Made by a program: the position numbers and the translations under genes. The notes under the pieces were generated by a model. It worked only from the letters and a program-made list of their open reading frames with translations. It did no database searches and was not told the DNA's origin. 64,000 nucleotides of DNA, taken from positions 95,822-159,821 of the forward strand of contig NZ_MTHB01000191.1 in NCBI RefSeq assembly GCF_002220365.1, written 5' to 3'. The stretch is from Caballeronia sordidicola. Its GTDB lineage: Bacteria; Pseudomonadota; Gammaproteobacteria; Burkholderiales; Burkholderiaceae. Shown one piece after another: positions 25,630 through 34,738 of the stretch (position 1 is the first letter of the stretch; each line of letters starts with the position of its first letter).

Positions 25630-26391
25630 ATGAACCGGCCCTCGCAGGAACTGCGTTACTTCTTCACCGCGCTCGGGTACTTCACCCGCGTGCCGGTGCC
25701 GCGTTGGGTCGGTTTCGAAGCGCATTATCTGAATGCGGCAGCGCGCTATTTTCCGTTGATCGGCGCGCTGGTCGGCGGGCTCGGCGCGGTTGTCTATCTC
25801 GCCGCGCTGCAGGTGTTTCCGTCGGGGGTGGCCGTGTTGTTGTCGATGGCGGCAACCTTGCTTGTCACCGGTGCGTTCCACGAAGATGGCCTCGCCGATT
25901 GCGCCGATGCCTTCGGCGGCGCATACAACCGCGAGGACGTGTTGCGCATCATGCACGACTCGCGGATCGGCGCATTCGGGGCTATTGCGCTGATCGTCGT
26001 GCTTGCGCTGAAGTGGCAGACTCTTGCCACGATGCTGCCGTTGCGCACCGCATGGATGATCGTCGCGGCGCATGCGGCAAGCCGCACGTTCGCTATCAGC
26101 TACCTCTGCACGCTCGACTATGTACGGGCTGTTGGCAAGGCAAAACCGGTCGCGCAGAAGATGAGCGCGGGTGCGTTCGGTTTAGCCGCGCTGTTCGGAT
26201 TGCCCTGGCTTTTCTGGCCCGACTGGCGGCTGGGATGCGTGATGGTCGTGGCCCTCGGCGTATTGCGTTTTGCGATGGGGCGCTACTTCGTCAAGCGTAT
26301 CGGCGGTTATACCGGCGATTGCCTTGGCTTCGCGCAGCAAATTTTTGAACTTGCTATCTACCTGATTGGACTCGGATGGATCTCGTCCTGA
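25630..26391 (+). CDS. cobS: Adenosylcobinamide-GDP ribazoletransferase (cobalamin synthase)
   Basis: A 253-residue integral membrane enzyme that joins adenosylcobinamide-GDP to alpha-ribazole (phosphate). The acidic motif GAFHEDGLADCADAFGGAYN is the metal-binding signature of the family, followed by MHDSRIGAFG. Several membrane segments are evident (LVGGLGAVVYLAALQVF). The frame is open upstream over cobT, but the ATG at 25630 gives the standard N-terminus. Its end overlaps cobC by 16 bases. Confidence 0.93.
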   Translation: MNRPSQELRYFFTALGYFTRVPVPRWVGFEAHYLNAAARYFPLIGALVGGLGAVVYLAALQVFPSGVAVLLSMAATLLVTGAFHEDGLADCADAFGGAYNREDVLRIMHDSRIGAFGAIALIVVLALKWQTLATMLPLRTAWMIVAAHAASRTFAISYLCTLDYVRAVGKAKPVAQKMSAGAFGLAALFGLPWLFWPDWRLGCVMVVALGVLRFAMGRYFVKRIGGYTGDCLGFAQQIFELAIYLIGLGWISS

Positions 26392-26948
26392 TTCGCCATC
26401 CGGCTGTTGGTATCGACACCGGGATTTGCTATGGCCGCACTGATGTCCCGCTTCTAGGCGATGCGGCCGATTCGGCGCGTGTGCTGGAGGAGCGTTTGCG
26501 GCTGCTGAAGGTGCCGGCGTTTGACGGTGTCTGGCACACGAGTCCGTTAAGCCGATGCCGTTTGCTAGCCGAAGCACTGGGCACCGTTCAGGCCGATCCA
26601 CGATTGCAGGAACTCGATTTCGGCGCGTGGGAAGGGCAGCGATGGGATGGCCTTGATCGCGTGATGCTCGATGCCTGGGCAAAGAATCTTGAACACGCAC
26701 GCGAGCACGGCGGCGAGAGTGTCGCGCAGTTCGCCGAGCGAGTGGTGGGTTGGACCGATTCCATGCGTATCGCCACTGCCACCGGCCCGATTCATGCCGT
26801 GACGCACGCCGGCGTCATACGTGTATTGACGGCTCATTTACTTGGCGTTTCGCGCGCGAACGCGATTCAATGGCCGCTGGATTTCGGCGCGATCGTCTGG
26901 TTGAAACGTGTGCGCGATGAGTGGCTTCTGGTGCGCTGGAACGCCTGA
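26376..26948 (+). CDS. cobC: Alpha-ribazole phosphatase (histidine phosphatase family)
   Basis: A 190-residue histidine phosphatase. The catalytic motif is LIRHP (RHP rather than the usual RHG), followed by GICYGRTDVPLL, a combination typical of CobC-like enzymes. ELDFGAWEG and HAVTHAGVIR supply the other active-site residues. It overlaps cobS, which points to removal of the phosphate from alpha-ribazole 5'-phosphate. It ends four bases from the convergent btuF gene. Confidence 0.88.
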   Translation: MDLVLIRHPAVGIDTGICYGRTDVPLLGDAADSARVLEERLRLLKVPAFDGVWHTSPLSRCRLLAEALGTVQADPRLQELDFGAWEGQRWDGLDRVMLDAWAKNLEHAREHGGESVAQFAERVVGWTDSMRIATATGPIHAVTHAGVIRVLTAHLLGVSRANAIQWPLDFGAIVWLKRVRDEWLLVRWNA

Positions 26949-26952
26949 AGCT

Positions 26953-27864
26953 TTACTTCGGACGTCGTGTTCTCGCTACTTCAAGGTTTTCACACAACGT
27001 AGCCGCCCCGAGTGCAAGACGCGGTGTTGGCCGGTTGATCAGATCACCGTCGATACCGAACAGATTGCCGCGCGCGACGGCTTTGATCGTTGGCCATTTG
27101 CGCCACGCATCCAGCGAGGGCAACGCATGCTCCGAACTCGTCGCGCCGGGCGTGGCCGTCACGATCGCTTCGGGATCGGCGGCGAGTACCGCTTCAGTCG
27201 AGATGGTGGGCACCAGCGGTTTCAGGTCGGTGAAGACGTTGTGGCCGCCGCATAGATCGATCACTTCGCTGATGATGTGCGTCCCGTTGAGCGTCATCAG
27301 CGGGTCGTCCCAGACTTGATAAAACACGCTCACCGGCGGCTGGCTCGAATAACGCGTCCGCAAGCCGGCGATGTCATGACGGAATGCGTCCGACGCCTTA
27401 TTCGCCTGAGCTGATGTCCCGAGCAGAACGCCGAGTTTATCGATGGTGACAGGGATATCGTCCAACCTGTGCGGCTCGCTGAAAAACAGCGGCACATGCA
27501 GTTCGCGCAGCCTGTCGATCTGACGCATCGCGTTGCCATGCCGCCAGACGACGATCAGGTCGGGTTTCATCGCGACGATGCGTTCAAGGTCCAGCGATTT
27601 GTTATCGCCAACACGCGGGATGGCTTTGGCTTGCGGCGGGTAGTCGCTATAGCTGACCGCACCGACAACGCGCGCACCGCCGCCCGCCGCGAACAGCAGT
27701 TCGGTGACGTGCGGCGCAAGGCTGACGATGCGCTGTGCGGGGGCGGCGAGGGTGACGGTGGCGCCGGTGTCGTCGGTGACGGTGAGGGCATCGGCCCGGG
27801 CTTTGACCGATGCAAAAATCGCAGCAGCGATAAACGTCAGCGTGAGGAAGCGGCGCAAAATCAT
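26953..27864 (-). CDS. btuF: Cobalamin-binding periplasmic protein (BtuF-like)
   Basis: About 303 residues with a signal peptide (LTFIAAAIFASVKARADA) and a class III periplasmic-binding fold. The stretches RIVSLAPHVTELLFAAGGG, VGDNKSLDLERIVAMKPDLI and FYQVWDDPLMTLNGTHIISE are typical of BtuF. I choose the ATG at 27864 because it places the signal peptide at the N-terminus; the frame runs further upstream. It is on the opposite strand to btuCD but completes the importer. It reads in the same direction as cobU-cbiB-cobD, 118 bases downstream. Confidence 0.88.
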   Translation of the reverse strand: MILRRFLTLTFIAAAIFASVKARADALTVTDDTGATVTLAAPAQRIVSLAPHVTELLFAAGGGARVVGAVSYSDYPPQAKAIPRVGDNKSLDLERIVAMKPDLIVVWRHGNAMRQIDRLRELHVPLFFSEPHRLDDIPVTIDKLGVLLGTSAQANKASDAFRHDIAGLRTRYSSQPPVSVFYQVWDDPLMTLNGTHIISEVIDLCGGHNVFTDLKPLVPTISTEAVLAADPEAIVTATPGATSSEHALPSLDAWRKWPTIKAVARGNLFGIDGDLINRPTPRLALGAATLCENLEVARTRRPK

Positions 27865-27982
27865 GAGGTGTGTTGGTTCGGGTGCGTCATGCATGGCGAG
27901 CGCTGTATAGGAAGCGCGTTTTGTGATCGAAGTTGTTTGGAAACGCGGTGGATAAACCGCCTTGAGAGAAGCGAGTAATCGT

Positions 27983-28990
27983 TCAGCGGACCGCATTCAC
28001 GGCGGCGTTAAACGCTTCGTCAAAGCGCGCCCATTCCTCTTCCGATCCCGTTAAACCAATCCGCAAACTTGGCAACTCGCCGTGTTCGAAGAGCCGTGTC
28101 CAGATTCCGCGCGTGGCCAAGGCATGCTGCAGCGCCACCGCTTTGTCCGTCTCGAACCATACAAAAAGCGGCGTTGCATGGGGATCGAAACCTTGACTGC
28201 GGATCAACGCTGCCAGCCTTGCGCTGTCACGAGCCAGCGTGGCGCGAGTGTCGGCTTGCCACGAAAGATCATTGAACGCGGCCTGCACCGCGTGTCGCGC
28301 TGGACCGCTTACGGTCCATGCTCCGAGCGTTTGCGAAAGCTCATCGAGCAGGGGCTCCGACGCGAGCACAAACCCCGCGCGAATCCCAGCCAGCCCATAA
28401 AACTTGCCGACCGAGCGCAGCACGACCAACCCTTTCCGTCCACTTTCCGATGCCAACGAGATGGCCGAATCACCGTAGGCATCGGCGAAGGCTTCATCGA
28501 CGATCAACGTGCCGCCGCGAGCGGCCAATTGCTCATGCCACCGCAGCAGGACATCACGCGTGATACGTTCGGTCGTCGGATTATTAGGATTCGCAACGAT
28601 CACATGATCGATGTCATCCTTCAAATCGGCCGATGCAACATCGAGGCCGACTATCCGATGCCCCGCCCGTTCAAACGCCGGTCCGTACTCACCGTAGGTC
28701 AACGGCGCAATAGCCGCAACGCCGCGCTTCAACAAGCCCGGTAACGCGCGAATCGCCGCTTGGCTGCCCGCGACAGGCAGCGCCCCCGGCGCGTCATAGT
28801 GACGCGCTGCAAGCTCAGCCAGGCCATCGGCGTCTTCGGGCAAGCGGCGCCAGGCGTCCACTGGCACGGGCGGGACCGGATACGCTCGCGGACTGATCCC
28901 CGTCGATAAATCCAGCCATTCGCCCAGCGCAATTCCGTATTGACGCGCGGCTTCCCGCAGATTCCCGCCATGCCGGATGGGATCAGCCAT
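27983..28990 (-). CDS. cobD: L-threonine-O-3-phosphate decarboxylase
   Basis: About 335 residues, a PLP enzyme of the class I/II aminotransferase fold that makes the aminopropanol phosphate linker of B12. It starts MADPIRHGGNLREAARQYGI, matching the H-GGN-RE N-terminus of CobD/CobC enzymes. NPNNPTTERI and VDEAFADAY are cofactor-site motifs, and the lysine lies in LRSVGKFYGLAGIRAG. Its start overlaps the end of cbiB by eight bases, so the two are co-translated. The symbol follows Salmonella naming; alphaproteobacterial nomenclature calls it cobC. Confidence 0.9.
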   Translation of the reverse strand: MADPIRHGGNLREAARQYGIALGEWLDLSTGISPRAYPVPPVPVDAWRRLPEDADGLAELAARHYDAPGALPVAGSQAAIRALPGLLKRGVAAIAPLTYGEYGPAFERAGHRIVGLDVASADLKDDIDHVIVANPNNPTTERITRDVLLRWHEQLAARGGTLIVDEAFADAYGDSAISLASESGRKGLVVLRSVGKFYGLAGIRAGFVLASEPLLDELSQTLGAWTVSGPARHAVQAAFNDLSWQADTRATLARDSARLAALIRSQGFDPHATPLFVWFETDKAVALQHALATRGIWTRLFEHGELPSLRIGLTGSEEEWARFDEAFNAAVNAVR

Positions 28991-29924
28991 GGAACCCCAC
29001 GCCCGTGAACGCCAGAACAAGCAGCACCGCGAGCCAGAGCATCGTCGTGCGTTCGACCAGCCGGAGCGCTGCCACCACGTGCCGAGGCGAGGCGGTCATT
29101 CCAAATCCGAGCACGGGCCGCGTTTCCAGCGCGCCGTTATAGATCGCCGGGCCGCCGAGCAAGACGTTCAGGCTTCCGGCGCCCGACGCCATCACCGGCC
29201 CCGCATTCGGACTGTCCCACAGCGGTGCCTGCGTGCGCCAGCAGCGCCACGCCGTCCGGGTGTCGCCCATCAGGGCGTAGCTTGCGGCCGTGAGCCGGGC
29301 GGGCACGAAGTTCAGGACATCGTCTAAACGGGCGGCGGCCCAGCCGAAACGAAGGTAACGCGGCGTCCGGTAACCCCACATCGCATCGAGCGTGTTGGCA
29401 AGGCGGAACATCAGCGCACCCGGGCCGCCCGCGATGACGAACCAGAACAAAGCACCGAAAATAGCGTCGTTGCCGTTCTCCAGCGCGGATTCCACTGCCG
29501 CGCGGGACAGCGCGGCTTCATCGGCGTGGGTGGTGTCGCGCGATACGATCCGCGCCGTCAGTTTTCGTGCCGCGGGCAGATCGCCGAGCCCGAGCGCGCG
29601 GGCGATCGGCGCGATGTGATCGCGCAGGCTTTTGGCGCCGAGCGAGAACCACAGCAACGCGACATGCACGGCGCACGCGGCGGCGAACGGCAGCACGCTC
29701 ACGAGAATCCAGCTCACTGCCACCGGCGGCACAACGGCCAGCAGCCACGCGAGAATGCCCGCCGGCCGCGCCCGGAAACCCGTATTCATTTTTGCTTCGA
29801 TACGTGTGGCGAGGCGCCCGAACGCGACCAGCGGATGCCGCGTGGCCGGTTCGCCGAAGATCCGGTCGATCACGACGCCGGCAATGGCGAGCATCGCCGT
29901 GACGTAGAAGGAGAGCAGCAGCAT
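28983..29924 (-). CDS. cbiB: Adenosylcobinamide-phosphate synthase
   Basis: A 313-residue integral membrane enzyme that attaches the aminopropanol (phosphate) arm to adenosylcobyric acid. Family features: DRIFGEPATRHPLVAFGRLA, then IVSRDTTHADEAALSRAAVE and the ESALENGNDAIFGALFWF helix, and the PARLTAASYAL region. Four or more membrane segments are evident. It lies one base after the cobU stop and overlaps cobD. Also called cobD in some naming systems. Confidence 0.92.
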   Translation of the reverse strand: MLLLSFYVTAMLAIAGVVIDRIFGEPATRHPLVAFGRLATRIEAKMNTGFRARPAGILAWLLAVVPPVAVSWILVSVLPFAAACAVHVALLWFSLGAKSLRDHIAPIARALGLGDLPAARKLTARIVSRDTTHADEAALSRAAVESALENGNDAIFGALFWFVIAGGPGALMFRLANTLDAMWGYRTPRYLRFGWAAARLDDVLNFVPARLTAASYALMGDTRTAWRCWRTQAPLWDSPNAGPVMASGAGSLNVLLGGPAIYNGALETRPVLGFGMTASPRHVVAALRLVERTTMLWLAVLLVLAFTGVGFHG

Positions 29925-29925
29925 G

Positions 29926-30474
29926 TCAGCCTTTGAGTGCGAGCGGCAGGCCGGCGACCATCATGGTCACATGCGTGCTCGCGGCGGCGACGCGCTGGTT
30001 GAGCCGGCCGAGTTCATCGACGTAAAGGCGCGTCACCGATCCCATTGGCACCACGCCCAGGCCGATCTCGTTGCTCACCACGATCACCTTGCCGCGCACG
30101 GTTGAAAGCGCGGCGTCGAAGTCGCCGAAGGCTTGCAGCGGCGGGCCGTCGGGTGGGCCGTTAGACCCGTAGCCATCGGCGGGGAACAGCAGGTTGGCGA
30201 GCCATAAGGTCAGGCAGTCGATCAGCACCACATGACCCTCGCGATCCAGTTCACGCAGCACGCCGCCAAGGTCCAGCGGCGCTTCGACCAGCGCCCAGTG
30301 CGCCGGCCGGCGTTCACGATGCTGCTCCACGCGCGCGGCAAATTCGGCATCGCCAATACGCGCCGTCGCCACGTAAGTGACGGGCAAGCCGCTGTCGGCA
30401 GCCAGCCGTTCGGCATACGCGCTCTTGCCCGAGCGCGCGCCGCCGAGAATGAAGGTGAGGTCGGGTGAAGTCAT
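29926..30474 (-). CDS. cobU: Adenosylcobinamide kinase / GTP:adenosylcobinamide-phosphate guanylyltransferase
   Basis: A 182-residue bifunctional enzyme that phosphorylates adenosylcobinamide and then adds GMP. The P-loop GGARSGKS is at residues 11-18, and RPAHW plus VVSNEIGLGVVP are diagnostic. I start at the ATG at 30474 (MTSPDLTFILGG); the open frame to 31074 on the same strand is a shadow of cobQ. The gap to the divergent cobQ is only 48 bases, so both promoters must lie there or inside the genes. Confidence 0.92.
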   Translation of the reverse strand: MTSPDLTFILGGARSGKSAYAERLAADSGLPVTYVATARIGDAEFAARVEQHRERRPAHWALVEAPLDLGGVLRELDREGHVVLIDCLTLWLANLLFPADGYGSNGPPDGPPLQAFGDFDAALSTVRGKVIVVSNEIGLGVVPMGSVTRLYVDELGRLNQRVAAASTHVTMMVAGLPLALKG

Positions 30475-30522
30475 CGCAATATTGTACCGGCGGGCGCTAC
30501 CATAGCGGCTTCCCAGAGAACG

Positions 30523-32025
30523 ATGGCAACGCAAACCCTCATGCAATTTGCACCGCGCGGCACGCTGATGATCCAGGGCACGACCTCCGATGCCGGCAAG
30601 AGCACGCTGGTCGCAGGCTTGTGCCGGCTCGCGCGGCGCGGTGGCGTGCGGGTCGCGCCGTTCAAGCCGCAGAACATGGCGCTGAACAGCGCGGTGACCG
30701 TGGACGGCGGGGAGATCGGCCGCGCTCAGGCGCTGCAGGCAATTGCGGCGGGCGTGGACGCGGAAATCGACTTCAATCCCGTGCTGCTCAAGCCGACGAG
30801 CGATCGCGGCGCGCAGGTGATCATCCATGGTCACGCGCATGCCAATCTCGATGCCCGCGCGTATCACGCGTACAAAACCGTCGCCTTCGAAGCCGTTCTC
30901 GCCTCGTACGCCCGCCTTCAGCAGCGTTTTGACGCGATTATCGTGGAAGGGGCGGGAAGCCCGGCCGAGGTGAACCTGCGGGACCGTGATATCGCCAACA
31001 TGGGGTTCGCCGAGCGGGTGGATTGTCCGGTGGTGCTGGTGGCGGATATCGACCGCGGCGGGGTGTTTGCGCATTTGCTGGGGACGCTCGCGTGTTTATC
31101 GGAGACCGAAAGGGCGCGGATTCGCGGTTTCGTCATCAACCGTTTTCGTGGCGATATCAGCCTGTTGCAGCCCGGTCTCGACTGGCTCGAAGCGCAGACC
31201 GGCAAGCCGGTGCTTGGCGTGGTGCCTTATCTGCACGGCCTGACGCTGGATGCCGAGGACATGCTGCCGAGCCAGTTGCACACGCGTGGCGAGGCCGGCG
31301 GCGAGCTGCTGAAGGTGATCGTGCCGGCGTTGCCGCGCATCAGCAATCACACGGATTTCGATGCGCTGCGTGCGCACCCGCAGGTCGATTTCTCCTACGT
31401 GCGTGCGGGGACCGCGCCGCCACCGGCCGACCTGATCGTGCTGCCGGGGTCGAAAAGCGTGCAGCGAGACCTGGCGTGGCTGCGTGAAAACGGCTGGGAT
31501 CGCGCGATCGAGCGGCATCTCCGGTATGGCGGCAAGGTGCTGGGCATTTGCGGCGGCATGCAGATGCTGGGCCGCACGGTGGATGACCCGCAGGGGTTCG
31601 AAGGGCCAGCGGGCTGTGTGAACGGCCTGGGCCTGCTGGATCTCGACACCACGCTGACGGCGGACAAGCTGCTCGACAACGTGACTGGGCGGTTGACCTT
31701 AAGCGCTGGCCCGAACCCAGCGCCCGTGCGGGGCTACGAGATCCACATGGGCCGCACGACGGGCGCGGCGCTGGGCCGCCCGGCCGTGATGCTTGACGGC
31801 GAGCGTCCTGACGGCGCGATTTCCGCCGATAACCAGATCGCCGCGACCTATCTGCACGGCATTTTCGACACGCCGCAAGCCTGTGCGGCGCTGCTCGAAT
31901 GGGCGGGACTTCGCGGTGCCGCAGCGCTCGATTACCCGGCGCTGCGGGAGGCCTCGCTGGACCGTCTCGCCGATACGCTGGGTCAAGCGCTGGATCTGGA
32001 TGCCCTCGGCGCGATGTTCGCCTGA
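30523..32025 (+). CDS. cobQ: Cobyric acid synthase
   Basis: A 500-residue ATP-dependent amidase that adds four amide groups to adenosylcobyrinic diamide. The N-terminal dethiobiotin-synthetase-like domain has MIQGTTSDAGKSTLVAGLCR and FKPQNMALNSAVT, and the amidotransferase domain has GICGGMQMLG with C343 as the nucleophile-position cysteine. GSPAEVNLRDRDIANMGFAE is typical. It is divergent from cobU. No corrin-ring genes are in the window, so either they lie elsewhere or the enzyme serves salvage of incomplete corrinoids. Confidence 0.95.
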   Translation: MATQTLMQFAPRGTLMIQGTTSDAGKSTLVAGLCRLARRGGVRVAPFKPQNMALNSAVTVDGGEIGRAQALQAIAAGVDAEIDFNPVLLKPTSDRGAQVIIHGHAHANLDARAYHAYKTVAFEAVLASYARLQQRFDAIIVEGAGSPAEVNLRDRDIANMGFAERVDCPVVLVADIDRGGVFAHLLGTLACLSETERARIRGFVINRFRGDISLLQPGLDWLEAQTGKPVLGVVPYLHGLTLDAEDMLPSQLHTRGEAGGELLKVIVPALPRISNHTDFDALRAHPQVDFSYVRAGTAPPPADLIVLPGSKSVQRDLAWLRENGWDRAIERHLRYGGKVLGICGGMQMLGRTVDDPQGFEGPAGCVNGLGLLDLDTTLTADKLLDNVTGRLTLSAGPNPAPVRGYEIHMGRTTGAALGRPAVMLDGERPDGAISADNQIAATYLHGIFDTPQACAALLEWAGLRGAAALDYPALREASLDRLADTLGQALDLDALGAMFA

Positions 32026-32133
32026 AGACGGCCGGGTCCAGGTGACATCAACAATAGGGACACGACACGTACTCCTAGGAGCGCCGGGCGCACGCTTGTC
32101 CGACGCTAAAGCGCCTGATTGGCCGGCACAGCT

Positions 32134-32553
32134 TCAATACAAGATCATCTGGGTGCATCGAAACAAGGCGATTGTTTTACCCTCGCTGTTCGTCACGATC
32201 GCGTCCCATACATGTGTGCTGCGGCCAAGATGAACGGCGGTCGCCCTGGCCGTGATGACCCCCTCGCGCGCCGTGCCCACGTGGTTGCTCTTCAGTTCGA
32301 CGGTCGTAAAATTCTTCGCGCCTTCGGGCAGATGGGCGATGCAAGCGTAGCCGCAGCAGGTATCGGCGAGACCGACCACCGTCGCCGCGTGCAGGAAGCC
32401 GTTCGGTGCGAGCACCTCTGGCCGAACGGTCAGTTGGCCGGTCAGCGTGCCGCTTTCAAGCGATACGAGTTCCACGCCAAGCAGCTCCGGCAGACGGCCG
32501 CGCTGGCGTTCGCGCAGGTGGTCGAGGGTGATTTCGGGGCGGAGTGTGGCCAT
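32134..32553 (-). CDS. PaaI-family hotdog-fold thioesterase
   Basis: About 139 residues with one hotdog domain. The segment LAPNGFLHAATVVGLADTCC carries the conserved acidic residue and the glycine-rich turn of PaaI/YbgC-type acyl-CoA thioesterases, and TTVELKSNHVGTAREGVITA follows as usual. I place the start at the ATG at 32553 with an AAGGA upstream; the frame extends 14 codons further without a ribosome site. The substrate is not predictable. It is not obviously linked to either neighbour. Confidence 0.82.
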   Translation of the reverse strand: MATLRPEITLDHLRERQRGRLPELLGVELVSLESGTLTGQLTVRPEVLAPNGFLHAATVVGLADTCCGYACIAHLPEGAKNFTTVELKSNHVGTAREGVITARATAVHLGRSTHVWDAIVTNSEGKTIALFRCTQMILY

Positions 32554-32714
32554 GTTGCGGAGTCCTTGAAGTTGGGCGGCGTTGTCGACGCGCATGGATT
32601 GAAATAGGCAAATCCGATAGTATCAACGGCTCGAACTTTTCACTTAATGCAGCGCTTACAGCACGCCGGGTTGTCGGGCGTCGAAGCGCGGCCGACAACG
32701 CGTGGATTGAACCT

Positions 32715-33341
32715 ATGACGGTGATCGTGGTGGCGAATCCGAAGGGCGGCGTGGGCAAGAGCACGCTGTCCACGAATCTGGCCGGTTATTTTGCGGCGAA
32801 CGGCGAATGGGTCGCGCTCGCGGACCTGGACAAGCAGCAGTCTGCTCACGGCTGGCTGGGCTTGCGCCCGGACACGCTGCCGAAGATAGAAGAGTGGAAT
32901 ACCGATGTCGACGCGCCGTCGAAGCCGCCGAAAGGCCTGGAGAAGGCGGTTATCGATACGCCTGCCGGGATTCACGGCACCCGTCTCGCGCTGGCGCTGG
33001 AGCTGGCAGACAAGGTGATCGTGCCGTTGCAGCCGTCCATGTTCGATATTCTCGCCACGCAGGAATTCCTCGTTCGGCTGCAGAAAGAGAAGGCAATACG
33101 CAAGGGCACCATCGAGGTCGGCGTGGTGGGTATGCGGGTGGATGCCCGGACGAAATCAGCGGATCAGCTGCATCGGTTCGTGGAAGGGCTTGATTTGCCG
33201 GTGCTGGGTTTTATCCGCGATACGCAGAACTACGTGCAGGTCGCGGCGCACGGGCTCACCATTTGGGACGTTGCCAAAAGCCGGGTGGAGAAGGATATCG
33301 AGCAGTGGCAGCCGATTATTGAGTGGGTGTCGAAGAAGTAG
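32715..33341 (+). CDS. ParA-family ATPase (orphan)
   Basis: A 208-residue deviant-Walker ATPase. MTVIVVANPKGGVGKSTLST has the signature lysine K10 and P-loop lysine K15; LADLDKQQSAHGWL is switch I-like, and VIDTPAG stands for Walker B/switch II. The family includes ParA, MinD and cargo-positioning ATPases. No ParB, MinC or DNA-binding partner adjoins it and no N-terminal DNA-binding domain is present. A role in positioning a protein complex is therefore as likely as DNA partition. The frame is open upstream, but the ATG at 32715 gives a standard N-terminus. Confidence 0.88.
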   Translation: MTVIVVANPKGGVGKSTLSTNLAGYFAANGEWVALADLDKQQSAHGWLGLRPDTLPKIEEWNTDVDAPSKPPKGLEKAVIDTPAGIHGTRLALALELADKVIVPLQPSMFDILATQEFLVRLQKEKAIRKGTIEVGVVGMRVDARTKSADQLHRFVEGLDLPVLGFIRDTQNYVQVAAHGLTIWDVAKSRVEKDIEQWQPIIEWVSKK

Positions 33342-33401
33342 ACGCAAGTAGACGCGCGCGATCCTCCGGTTTTTACGTCTTGGCACGAGACCAGACCAGA
33401 C

Positions 33402-33788
33402 TCAGGTCCAGTTTTGCGTCGGCACGTGGTCGCGGTTTCCCTTGATGCGGTTCTTTTCATCGACGAACACGAGATCCGGCTTCCAGCCCGCCTTCAGTTC
33501 CGCTTCATCGACCAGCGCGAACGCCGCGATGATCACCAGATCGCCCAGTTGCGCCCGGCGCGCCGCTGATCCGTTCAGCGAAATCATGCCGCTGCCGCGC
33601 TCGCCCTTGATGGCATAGGTCGTCAAGCGCTCGCCGTTGTTCACGTTCCAAATGTCGATCTGCTCGTTTTCAACCAGATTCGCGGCTTCCAGTAAGTCCT
33701 CGTCGATGGCGCACGAGCCTTCGTAATGCAATTCGCAATGCGTCACCGTGGCGCGGTGAATCTTCGATTTCAAAAGCGTTCGCTGCAT
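33402..33788 (-). CDS. panD: Aspartate 1-decarboxylase
   Basis: A 128-residue pyruvoyl enzyme that makes beta-alanine for pantothenate. The self-cleavage site G24-S25 is visible in HYEGSCAID, and Ser25 becomes the pyruvoyl group. The N-terminus MQRTLLKSKIHRATVTHCEL and ISLNGSAARRAQLGDLVIIA are standard. The ATG at 33788 gives the family start. It follows panC by 11 bases in the same operon. Confidence 0.95.
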   Translation of the reverse strand: MQRTLLKSKIHRATVTHCELHYEGSCAIDEDLLEAANLVENEQIDIWNVNNGERLTTYAIKGERGSGMISLNGSAARRAQLGDLVIIAAFALVDEAELKAGWKPDLVFVDEKNRIKGNRDHVPTQNWT

Positions 33789-33799
33789 GCGTTTCTCGT

Positions 33800-34633
33800 T
33801 CAAATTTCCAGGTTATCAATCAAGCGCGTGTTGCCCAGCTTGGCGGCGGCCAGCACGACGAGCGGGGTCGCCGTATCGGCCGGGCCGGGTGGCAGCAGGT
33901 CCACGCGCCTTCTCACCGCGATGTAATCGGGCTGCCAGCCGCGCTGCGCAAGCGATTCCACGGCTTCTTTTTCTATCGATCCAAAGTCGCGATTGCCCGC
34001 CAGCACCGCATCTCGTACGCGATTCAGCGTTTTTGCCAGGATCGGCGCCTCGGCGCGCTCGGCCGCCTGCAGGAAGCGATTGCGCGAGCTGAGCGCCAGG
34101 CCGTCGGCATCGCGCACGGTTTCAGCAGCGATTATTTCCGTGGGCAGCGCAAACTGGTGGCACATCTGCCGCACGATCATCAACTGTTGATAATCCTTCT
34201 TGCCGAAGACGGCCACGCGCGGCTGCACGCACGACATCAGCTTCATCACGACCGTACACACGCCCTGGAAAAAACCCGGCCGGAATTCGCCTTCCAGGAT
34301 GTCGCCCAGGTTAGTTGGCGGATGAACCCGGTATTGCTGCGGCTCCGGGTAAAGATCGGCTTCGGTCGGCGCGAACAGCACGTACACGTTCTCGGACTGC
34401 AGCTTTTCGATATCGTCTTGCAGCGTGCGCGGGTATTTATCGAAATCTTCGTTCGGTCCGAACTGCAGCCGGTTCACGAAAATGCTGGCAACCACCGGGT
34501 CCCCATGTTGGCGCGCCAGCCGCATGAGCGACAGGTGGCCTTCGTGCAGGTTACCCATGGTCGGCACAAAGGCGGTTCGGTTCTGGCCGCGCAACTGGTC
34601 GCGCAGTTCATGGATCGAGCTGATGACTTTCAT
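33800..34633 (-). CDS. panC: Pantothenate synthetase
   Basis: A 277-residue pantoate-beta-alanine ligase of the class I nucleotidyltransferase fold. FVPTMGNLHEGHLSL contains the HxGH-type motif (H30-H33), and ALSSRNRFL stands for the KMSKS-like loop. KKDYQQLMIVRQM is a conserved active-site block. Together with PanD downstream it gives the last steps to pantothenate. Confidence 0.95.
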   Translation of the reverse strand: MKVISSIHELRDQLRGQNRTAFVPTMGNLHEGHLSLMRLARQHGDPVVASIFVNRLQFGPNEDFDKYPRTLQDDIEKLQSENVYVLFAPTEADLYPEPQQYRVHPPTNLGDILEGEFRPGFFQGVCTVVMKLMSCVQPRVAVFGKKDYQQLMIVRQMCHQFALPTEIIAAETVRDADGLALSSRNRFLQAAERAEAPILAKTLNRVRDAVLAGNRDFGSIEKEAVESLAQRGWQPDYIAVRRRVDLLPPGPADTATPLVVLAAAKLGNTRLIDNLEI

Positions 34634-34738
34634 CTAGCGGGTGTCTCCTGGCGGGCAGCTTTGAAAACACTGCTCCAAGGGGAAAGAAAGGGGAAGGGCG
34701 CTGCGCTGCTTATGCGCCACCAACGGGCCACAAAAGGC

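Noticed and set aside
30475..31074. Long N-terminal extension of cobU
   Set aside because: It lies antisense to cobQ and precedes the standard P-loop start of CobU.
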